DNA of 64,000 bases from Bacteriovoracaceae bacterium. GTDB taxonomy: Bacteria > Bdellovibrionota > Bacteriovoracia > Bacteriovoracales > Bacteriovoracaceae. The DNA lies in contig JABFRR010000007.1 in assembly GCA_013141065.1 (NCBI GenBank), positions 62,001 to 126,000 on the forward strand, in the 5' to 3' direction. Under the pieces are notes generated by a model, which did no database searches, was not told the origin of the DNA, and was given only the letters and a program-made list of their open reading frames with translations. Positions 54,224 through 61,498 of this stretch are shown in pieces (within the stretch, counting starts at the first letter, position 1; every line of letters starts with the position of its first letter). Made by a program: the position numbers and the translations under genes.

Positions 54224-55808
54224 TTTAATAATCGCTGCCGGGCCAGTCTCGGCAGCGTCTTTACTCGATCAAAAAGACTACTCGTATTGGAAAAAAATTC
54301 TTCATTATAATGATCAAAACATATCAAGAGCTGATGGCACTAAGTTTTTCTTGTCACCAATTGGCAAGTCAAATCCTGAAGCTGAATTAAAAGCCACGAT
54401 AGCAGCTTTTAAAAATCCAAATGCGACAGCAGGTTGGTTTAATTATCATCCACAATGTGTTTTTAGAGAACGTTTTTTCTTTTTAAAAAATCAAGGCCTG
54501 TTAGAAAATGTCCCTGAAGTCAGCTGCCCTGAGTTTTTGGAATGGAAAGATGGACTCAATACTGAGTCAGTTTCACTGATATTTTCATCTTCATATCCAA
54601 ATAACCCATCATCACTTTTTGGACATACATTACTTCGTTTAAATCAAAAAAAAGTTGATGGTAAAAAACAAGACTTGCTCGATTATGCCGTAGCTTTTTC
54701 GGCCGTTCCCGAACACGACGACTTAGGTGTCGTGTTTGCGGCGAAGGGAATGTTTGGAGGTTATAAAGGATTTTTTGAAATTACAAAATATTACACGAAA
54801 GTGAATGAATACAATAACGGTGAATCAAGAGACTTGATTGAATACAACCTTTCTATGACTCCAGCTGAATTGAATCGAATGAGTAACCATTTATGGGAAT
54901 TATACCAAACAACCTATTTTGATTATTATTTCACTGACGAAAATTGCTCTGCTGTGCTTGCTGATTTACTGGCCGTGGCCTACAAAGAAGATGACAGAGT
55001 TAATGCCCACGCCAGGTGGTATTATCTTCCAGGAGAAATGGTCAAACATTTTAGCCAGCTTAAAGGGCGAATAGAAAGTATTACTTATAGACCTAGCTTA
55101 AAAAAACAAGTTGCCAAGCAATTTGAAAAACTCTCACCAAATGAATTAAAAGAAGTGAAAGAGATTGTCTTAAAAAAAGCTCTGCCTGAAAATCTAATGA
55201 ATACAAACGTACTTGATAGTGTCATTAGTTTTTTGGATTTTACTCAATACCGCACAAAAAATAAGTTAGAAGGTGAAGAAGCGACACTTCAAAGATCTGC
55301 TCTCATAAAAAGATCAAAATTACCAAAAGCTGAAAACCTAATTGAGACCTATGATCAAAATAATAAGCCTGAATTTTCTCACGACCCTCAGAAGTTTTCT
55401 TTTTTTAGTCGTTTGGTTAACAATCACTTTCAAACGGGTATTGAATTTAAGCAAGGCTATCACGATTTAATGAGCAGAGACTTGGGCTTTGATACTTTTT
55501 CACAATTTGATTTTTTAGTTGGGTCCTTACTTTATGATTTTAAATTTAAAAAAATAAAAATTGATGAGTTAATTCTCGTGAACTTGGCTTCTTTACATGA
55601 GTATCGATTTTATGATCCTCAGTTGTCTTGGAAAGCACGTGTTGGCATTGACCGTATATATGATTTCAAATGCACACATTGTTTAAAATTAAATCTTTCT
55701 GGTCTTGGTGGCCTGACGTTAAGAAGTCAATCTGACCAGAGTGTGTTTAACTTAATGGCAGGAATAGCAGGAGAAACTGCTTCTGAAATTAATAAAGCTT
55801 ATAGATTA
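54189..55808 (+). pseudogene. DUF4105 (Lnb-like) periplasmic/outer-membrane protein, 5' part (split by ISAzo13)
   Basis: This encodes the signal sequence (about 1-22) and the DUF4105 domain (about 120-280: SSSYPNNPSSLFGHTLLR, LDYAVAFSAVPEHDD, FTDENCSAVLADLLAVAY). The Cys-His-type residues in FGHT and ENCS match the Lnb N-acyltransferase fold, in which such a domain transfers acyl chains to lipoproteins. The end (INKAYRL) is in frame with GPLFEVSFYSL at 57131, so the intact gene would be 625 aa. As it stands, the frame stops six codons past the junction, so the catalytic domain could still be made. Confidence 0.85.
55806..55808. repeat. 3-base target duplication TTA (left)
   Basis: TTA lies directly before the left end of the ISAzo13-family element and again directly after its right end (57128-57130). 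Keeping one copy restores the reading frame of the DUF4105 gene. Confidence 0.8.
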
Positions 55809-57127
55809 GGGCCTGTCAAAAAATAAGTGCTCATTCTTGAGTCAAGATTTAGAGTTGGGTTTTATCGTATAATTCCATTCGCCGTGAAAAGAATGTTTTA
55901 GTAAATTTATTTTTTCCATTTCTTGCTTGGTAACTTCAATGCCCTTTTTATATGTCTTCTTATCAAGTCGGGCCTTAACTGATAACCCCGTTTTAGTTTT
56001 TGTAGAAGAAATTAAATTGATAATTACTTCATACGAAAGTAATGGTTTTCCTCTCCAGTTTATACTGATAAAAGAAAATAATCTATGTTCTATTTTGTTC
56101 CACTTACTAGTTCCTGGAGGAAAATGACAGACTGTTATTTCAAGATTTTCTTTATTGGAAAGTTTTTGCACTTCTTTCTTCCAGAGTCTCGATCGATAAC
56201 CATTACTTCCACCAGCATCGGCAAATATTAATAATTTATTTGAATCTGGATAGCGCTTAATTCCCATTTTCAACCACCACTGCCTAATGCTTTCAACAGC
56301 AAACTCCGCAGTGTCTGAACTAATTCCAACATTCACCCAGCCTTTATTATCTGCAATATCATAAACTCCATACGGTACTGCTTTTGATACTTTTTTATCT
56401 GGAAAATCATGGCCATTAACTTCAACAGGTTTTCCTTTTTTACTCAACTCCCTCCCAACATTTTTATAATTCCCTACTAATTCTTTCTTTTTAGCATCGA
56501 CTGATATTACGGGATCATTGTGCTTTAGAAATTTTTTTGCAATTTTATTAATATAAAGAAATTGCTTGTTGCGGTCTGGTTTGTCTGCGCCTTCTTTGGT
56601 TTTTTTATTTCCTTGGAGACTATATTCCAGATCATGAAGTATTGAGGCTACTGTTTGATGACAGACATCCAACTTTTCTTTTTTTAAAGCATCGGAAATA
56701 TTTCTTACACTTTTACAAGTCCATCGGAGTGGATTTTCAGGATCACCCCGTGTCTCTGGTTCAATAATCTCTTGCAAAATCTTTGTTAATTCGGGATTTG
56801 TTTCAGTAGATTTTTACGACCACCGCCTTCTCGACGAACTGAAATTAATTTTTAGGTTTCTTTTTTTAGTTCTTTAATTCCACGCCGAATAGTTGATACT
56901 GCAACGCCAGAAATATCTGATATTATTTTTATTCCGCCGTAGCCTATAGACTCAGCTTCTGCCGCCAGCAAAATTCTCCGCTGTCGCTCATTGAGTTCAG
57001 GAAGTACTCCTGATAGTTTTATTTTTAATTCATCCTGAAGTTTTTTATTCACTTCAATATGAAATCATATCTTTTTCGATTGGCCAAATATTATTTCAAG
57101 AATGATCACTTATTTTTTGACAAGCCC
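55809..57127 (-). mobile_element. ISAzo13-family insertion sequence, 1319 bp
   Basis: The left end at 55809-55840 and the right end at 57096-57127 form a 32-base inverted repeat with 2 mismatches (beginning GGGC then TGTCAAAAAATAAGTG). The element is flanked by TTA. The boundaries are supported by exact restoration of the host frame (AYRL-GPLFEV). The right end lies inside what looks like the start of a separate gene at 57059, so that apparent start is element sequence. The single transposase gene runs opposite to the host gene. Confidence 0.95.
55842..57052 (-). pseudogene. ISAzo13-family transposase, broken
   Basis: The N-terminal helix-turn-helix part starts at GTG 57052 (NKKLQDELKIKLSGVLPEL, then GVAVSTIRRGIKELKKET) and meets a TAA near 56854. 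The same frame goes on with VRREGGGRK. It then needs a one-base shift in an A-run near 56815 to continue as STETNPELTKILQEIIEPETRGDP. The rest is intact, with the catalytic-type motifs VISVDAKKKE, LLIFADAGGSNGYRS and HFPPGTSKWNKIEHRLFS. One stop and one frameshift indicate a dead copy. Confidence 0.88.
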
Positions 57128-57130
57128 TTA
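57128..57130. repeat. 3-base target duplication TTA (right)
   Basis: This is the second copy of the TTA at 55806-55808, directly after the right end of the ISAzo13-family element. Confidence 0.8.
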
Positions 57131-57388
57131 GGTCCTCTCTTTGAAGTGTCTTTTTATTCTTTAGTGTCTCCATTAAGTGAGAACCTAAAAATTGGCCTAT
57201 CAAACGAAATAAGATTTGATGCTTCTAAAAAAATCAGAAGTGACTTCTATAATCAGATTAATATGAAAACGTCGTATGCTCTCAATCAAAATAGTGATTT
57301 GAGATTAGAACAAAAGGTGGTTTCTCGCTTTGGAAGTTTGACTAAACAATCAACTATTTATGAGATCAAGTATGGCCACTTTTTTTAA
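57131..57388 (+). pseudogene. DUF4105 protein, 3' part (split by ISAzo13)
   Basis: These 85 codons are the C-terminal barrel-like end of the gene at 54189 (GPLFEVSFYSLVSPLSENLK, then LDLRLEQKV-like strands, ending KYGHFF). They are in frame with a start at 57059, but that N-terminus (MKSYLFRLAKYYF) is encoded by the right end of the element. The final 29 bases overlap the lipoprotein hydrolase gene if that starts at 57360. Confidence 0.85.
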
Positions 57389-58196
57389 ATTTATAGTGCG
57401 AAGTGTACTTATCTTAGTCCTGATGGCGCTATCTTCTTGCTCTTCAATTATTTATCAGCCGGATAATATTCTGCATGCTCATCCGGATTATTTTAAAGTG
57501 AAGTTTAAAGCTTTTATACTTCCCTCAATTGACGGCACAAAACTTTCGGCCTGGCATCTTTATTCAAAATCACCAAAGCCTAAAAGATTAGTTCTGTATT
57601 TTCATGGAAACGCTCAAAACCTCACTTCACACTTTTTAAATACGGTGTGGATGACCGAACAAGAAACAGACATCATTATCTTTGATTACCGTGGATATGG
57701 GCTCAGTGAAGGTAAACCAGAACCCATTGGAGTCGCCGAAGATGGCCTAGCATTTTTAAATTATGCTCATAGTGAATTTATCAAAGGAAAATATCAGCAG
57801 TTTATTGTCTACGGCCAAAGTCTAGGCGGGAGCATTGTTTTAAGATCTCTAGAAGATTTTAATTTTAAAAAAGACATTCATCTTTTAGTTTTAGATTCGA
57901 CTTTTCTCACACCACGCGAAGTTGCCCGTGAAAAAACATTTTGGCCTCTTTCTTTAATTATTTCTAATTCTGGAACTGCTGATCCAAAGTTATCGCATAT
58001 AACAATGCCAGTGCTTTCAATTCATTCGACTCAAGATTTTGTCATACATCATGACTTAGGATTAAAACTTTTTGAGTCTATTAAGACTTCACCTAAAAAA
58101 GATATGTGGTCATTTAATGACCGAGGGCATGGAGACGTCTTTTTTGTTCAAGATAAAAAATATCAAAAATTATTTATTGAATACTTGGGCAACTAA
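57372..58196 (+). CDS. Lipoprotein alpha/beta hydrolase
   Basis: The 274-aa protein has a lipoprotein signal (lipobox LSSC, Cys about 23) and an alpha/beta-hydrolase fold. It carries the oxyanion region LYFHGNAQN, the nucleophile in VYGQSLGGS, an Asp in HSTQDFV and the His in DRGHGDVF. It is an esterase or acyl-hydrolase of unknown substrate, anchored to a membrane on the periplasmic side. An ATG at 57360 would add four residues. It overlaps the DUF4105 3' end and converges on the cytochrome gene with a 23-base overlap. Confidence 0.85.
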   Translation: MATFFKFIVRSVLILVLMALSSCSSIIYQPDNILHAHPDYFKVKFKAFILPSIDGTKLSAWHLYSKSPKPKRLVLYFHGNAQNLTSHFLNTVWMTEQETDIIIFDYRGYGLSEGKPEPIGVAEDGLAFLNYAHSEFIKGKYQQFIVYGQSLGGSIVLRSLEDFNFKKDIHLLVLDSTFLTPREVAREKTFWPLSLIISNSGTADPKLSHITMPVLSIHSTQDFVIHHDLGLKLFESIKTSPKKDMWSFNDRGHGDVFFVQDKKYQKLFIEYLGN

Positions 58197-59739
58197 CTTT
58201 TTTATAAGCTTCAGTAAATTTTTGATTCACTTTAATTCCAGAATCGTACCATTCTGGAGACTGGTCTGGTGAGTGGCAGCTGAGGCACTTATTTTTGACT
58301 TCTGCTTTGATTTTTTGATCAGTCTTCACAACTGGATGTTTTTCATCAATACCATGACAATTTAAGCACTGAACATTCGAAAAGTTATCTTTAACTCCCA
58401 ATTTTTTATCAAGACTAAACCACTTAACAGAAATTTTTTGTATTTCTGATTCATCTAATTTTCTTATTGATTCAATATGTGTCCCAAGTTTTTTCACTTC
58501 ATCCCAATAGGCTTTTGCTGGCTTTTTCTTAAAGCTCACCATATTTTTTTGAGAAGAAAATCCACGAGGGTCATTGAGTCCTAGAGAGTGGCATCCGACA
58601 CAACTGAGATTGTTGGCCTCGTTAACATTGATGAGAGTCGTATATGCGATTGAATGAGGTGTCTTTTGCCAAAAATCAGTTTGAGCTTGATGGCATTGGA
58701 TGCACGAGCTGGCCGTTTTAAATTTAGGAACGTCACTGTGAAGTGCTTCGGCCATTCCCATTTTGGCCTGCTCTTTTATTTGGAGGTCGTTCATTTTGGT
58801 TTTGTGATCATCAATGAAAGATCTCATTGGGTTTGGTGCGAGAGTAAATTCCAACTCATCTCGGACTTCATGAAGCTCATAAGTATCAGTTTGTTTTTTA
58901 GAGTTAAGGTCAATTTTTATATCACCAATATAATGATTTTTTGAAAGTGTTTGAACCATTTTAACATTGCCTTCGTCTCGTGAGTAGCGAAGAAAACTTT
59001 GAGAATGAGCTCCGATAATCCAGTCGATAAAAGGATAATCTTTGGCTAATTTTTCATCGTTATCAATACCCGCATGAGATAAGATAATCAGCCTGTGAAA
59101 AGGGTTATTTTTTTCATACCCAGCTTTGGTGACATTACTTAAGATATCCGGCAGTGCTGCTTCAGGGGTCATGAATAAATCAGCGTGAGGGCCATTAAAA
59201 ACATCAGGGTTAACTAAACCTACTAAAAACAATGTGGATTTATTTTTCTTAATAACGGCAAACGGAGTGTGCTTTAAGCTGGTCTTATCTTTGAGGTTGG
59301 CAATTAAGAATTCAAATTTTCTCGTATTGGCAATTCCCTGAAGAAATGGAAGTCCCATGGCAAAATCTTGATCTCCAGGAACAAAATATTTTAAACCAAT
59401 TTGCTCGAGGCCTAAGGCCAGGTTGTTGGCTGCAAAGCTGAGAGAATCTTTCATACTCATTGGCACAACCGATGAGGGAAAAAGTGTGTCTCCTGTATCA
59501 ACATAGAGCAGTTCACTATCGTTTGAGATTTTAGCAAAGAGACCTGCAACCTGAGGAAGTCCTCCCAGAGGAAAATTGCGACAGCCACAAGGATGTGTTT
59601 CCCCGCTCAAGTTGTGAGAAAAAACTAATGAGAGTTTTTTCTCAACAGGACTTTTAGTCACTTGGGCCTGATCAACTTTGTCGAGAAAGTATGAACAAGA
59701 GGCCAGCGTGATCAATAAGGGGAAAAGTATTTTTTTCAT
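58174..59739 (-). CDS. Metallophosphatase fused to tetrahaem cytochrome c, lipoprotein
   Basis: The 521-aa protein has a lipobox (LASC, Cys about 15). The N-terminal metallophosphoesterase-like domain (about 30-300) shows THPCGCRNFPLGGL, LYVDTGDTLF, VPGDQDFAMGLP, ILSHAGIDND and IIGAHSQ. A C-terminal region (about 340-510) has four haem motifs CxxCH: CIQCH, CVGCH, CLNCH and CLSCH. Related fusions are known in bacteria with multihaem respiratory chains. Function is unknown. It would need c-type haem attachment in the periplasm. It overlaps the hydrolase gene and follows cpoB on the same strand. Confidence 0.88.
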   Translation of the reverse strand: MKKILFPLLITLASCSYFLDKVDQAQVTKSPVEKKLSLVFSHNLSGETHPCGCRNFPLGGLPQVAGLFAKISNDSELLYVDTGDTLFPSSVVPMSMKDSLSFAANNLALGLEQIGLKYFVPGDQDFAMGLPFLQGIANTRKFEFLIANLKDKTSLKHTPFAVIKKNKSTLFLVGLVNPDVFNGPHADLFMTPEAALPDILSNVTKAGYEKNNPFHRLIILSHAGIDNDEKLAKDYPFIDWIIGAHSQSFLRYSRDEGNVKMVQTLSKNHYIGDIKIDLNSKKQTDTYELHEVRDELEFTLAPNPMRSFIDDHKTKMNDLQIKEQAKMGMAEALHSDVPKFKTASSCIQCHQAQTDFWQKTPHSIAYTTLINVNEANNLSCVGCHSLGLNDPRGFSSQKNMVSFKKKPAKAYWDEVKKLGTHIESIRKLDESEIQKISVKWFSLDKKLGVKDNFSNVQCLNCHGIDEKHPVVKTDQKIKAEVKNKCLSCHSPDQSPEWYDSGIKVNQKFTEAYKKVSCPSIQ

Positions 59740-59746
59740 TTGTTAA

Positions 59747-60526
59747 TTACTTTTTTAATTTTAAAGCTTCAGCGGCTTCTTTACTTTTTGGAAAAAGCGA
59801 AATGAGTTCTTCAAAAGTGAGATTGGCTTCGTCTTTTGACTTTAATAAATTAAACGTTTTACCTAAATTTAAAAGTGTCGCTGGTGCAAAAGCAGATTTA
59901 GGGTTTTGAATAAAAAGTTTAGAAAAATAAACTTTTGCCCCTTCATAATTTTTTAGTTTGAGTTCTGTCATTCCTAAATAATGAATTGAGCCTTCTCGGT
60001 CTTTTTTACTTTTAGTTTTATCTTCTGACACTTGAGAAAAAATCTCTTTTGCTTCTGTATATTCTTTTTTCTTAAATTTTTCGACACCAGACTTAAATGT
60101 TATTGGAGCCTCTTCTTCTGAGGCACTTTCAACTATCTCATCTTTTTTTTTTGGAGAAGTTTTCTCGGCATTTAATTTTGACAATGTTTCAATAACTTCT
60201 TCTATGTATCCACTTTGATTGTTTACTTTTTCAGTTAAGGCTTTTAAGTACTCAACCTGTTTTTTGTTAGCTTCTTCAAGTGTATTGATGCGTTCGTTGA
60301 GTTGAGATTTTGAATGATTTGATTCTTCAACCATTCCTGTCAGTCTAGATAATTGCTCTTCAATTGACATAAATCGAGAGTTTCCCGACAAGGCTGTCTT
60401 TTTTGTTTGTTGAATTTCTTCATTGAGGTTTTCAACGGTTTTTTCACGGCGAATATCTTCTTGGGTCTTGCATGAGCTTAAGACCATTAAACTTAGAGCA
60501 ATGAGTATTAGGCGTGAACTTTTCAT
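59747..60526 (-). CDS. cpoB: CpoB/YbgF-like TPR lipoprotein
   Basis: The 259-aa protein has a lipobox (LSSC, Cys about 19), a coiled coil (about 25-120) and a TPR region (about 145-255: SGVEKFKKKEYTEAKEIFSQ, then YEGAKVYFSKLFIQNPKSA), the CpoB layout. CpoB links peptidoglycan synthesis with Tol-driven outer-membrane constriction. E. coli CpoB is not a lipoprotein, so the lipid anchor is a variation. It lies close to pal on the same strand, with a DUF4398 gene in between. Confidence 0.85.
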   Translation of the reverse strand: MKSSRLILIALSLMVLSSCKTQEDIRREKTVENLNEEIQQTKKTALSGNSRFMSIEEQLSRLTGMVEESNHSKSQLNERINTLEEANKKQVEYLKALTEKVNNQSGYIEEVIETLSKLNAEKTSPKKKDEIVESASEEEAPITFKSGVEKFKKKEYTEAKEIFSQVSEDKTKSKKDREGSIHYLGMTELKLKNYEGAKVYFSKLFIQNPKSAFAPATLLNLGKTFNLLKSKDEANLTFEELISLFPKSKEAAEALKLKK

Positions 60527-60555
60527 GGGGACTTCCTTTGAAATACAGATTTCTT

Positions 60556-60858
60556 TTATAAATTTTCTAACGTCTTTTTTCTTATGGCAACATATTCTGC
60601 ACGCTCAGAGTATTTTCGGGATAAAAGAGCATACTGCTGGGCTTTATTGAAGTATTTACGTTTATAAGACGATTTGGCTTTGAGGTAAAAATACTCGGCT
60701 TTTCGGTAGAGGCTTGGTGCTTTGACATCGGCCTGGGCTTCTCTCGCCGCTAAAAAAGCAGTTTGGGCCATGGCCATTTCAAGTTTTGGGCGTGTGGTTG
60801 TGAGACCACACGCAGATAAAATCAAAAGACAAAATAAAACATGTATTATTTTTTTCAA
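60556..60858 (-). CDS. DUF4398-like lipoprotein
   Basis: The 100-aa protein has a lipobox (LSAC, Cys about 17) and a helical mature part with the DUF4398 pattern (MAMAQTAFLAAREAQADVKA, then LYRKAEYFYLKAKSSYKRK). It sits between pal and cpoB with gaps of 5 and 29 bases. DUF4398 proteins often accompany OmpA-like genes, which supports a role close to Pal. Confidence 0.8.
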   Translation of the reverse strand: MKKIIHVLFCLLILSACGLTTTRPKLEMAMAQTAFLAAREAQADVKAPSLYRKAEYFYLKAKSSYKRKYFNKAQQYALLSRKYSERAEYVAIRKKTLENL

Positions 60859-60863
60859 ATGGA

Positions 60864-61382
60864 CTATTTCTCAGTAACAATAAAGTTTGCACGGCGATTT
60901 TTTGACCATGATTCTTCGTCGTGACCAAAAGATACTGGTTTTTCTTTACCAAGTGAAATAACTGAAAGTCGAGCTGAAGCGACACCTTGAGCAACTAGGT
61001 AGTCTCTCACAGATTTTGCTCTTTTTTCACCAAGTGCCAAGTTAAACTGAACACTTCCTCTTTCGTCACAATGTCCTTCAACTTGTAGTTTTACAGCTCC
61101 ATTTTTCTTTAAAAATTCAGCATTAGAATCAAGCGTATCTTTTGTTGTTCCGCTAATTGCAGCAGAGTTGTAATCAAAATAAACTGTTTTCAGTGCACCG
61201 GCACGATTTGAATCAGAGTCACCATTTAGATCTAGTGCTACACCGTTGTTTGCACCGTCATCAACTTTTCCCATTTCAGTAGTGTCTGTAGCTTCTGTTG
61301 TTTTTTTCTTATTCCCAGCACAAGAACCCAGGGTCAACGTGAGGACAATAACAGACAAGGTGAGAATTGATCTTAGTTTCAT
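60864..61382 (-). CDS. pal: Pal, peptidoglycan-associated lipoprotein
   Basis: The 172-aa lipoprotein has lipobox LGSC (C21), a short Thr/Asp/Asn-rich linker and an OmpA-like domain (about 65-170: KTVYFDYNSAAISG, VEGHCDERGSVQFNLALGEK, RAKSVRDYLVAQGV). It anchors the outer membrane to peptidoglycan and is the target of TolB. The rest of Tol (tolQRAB) lies 50 kb away. It is divergent from the protease-barrel gene. Confidence 0.94.
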   Translation of the reverse strand: MKLRSILTLSVIVLTLTLGSCAGNKKKTTEATDTTEMGKVDDGANNGVALDLNGDSDSNRAGALKTVYFDYNSAAISGTTKDTLDSNAEFLKKNGAVKLQVEGHCDERGSVQFNLALGEKRAKSVRDYLVAQGVASARLSVISLGKEKPVSFGHDEESWSKNRRANFIVTEK

Positions 61383-61498
61383 AGTAGCTCCTTATTAAAT
61401 TAGTAAAAAATCAAAAATTGTTTTTTCTAAATGATTTCCAAATGTTGTCAAAGACAGCTATGATTATGCCAACTTTAATGTACATAAGGAAGAAAAAA

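Noticed and set aside
57059..57130. A gene start at 57059 (MKSYLFRLAKYYF) as an independent gene
   Set aside because: These bases belong to the right end of the ISAzo13-family element. The inverted repeat and restored DUF4105 frame show the real host sequence resumes at 57128-57131.
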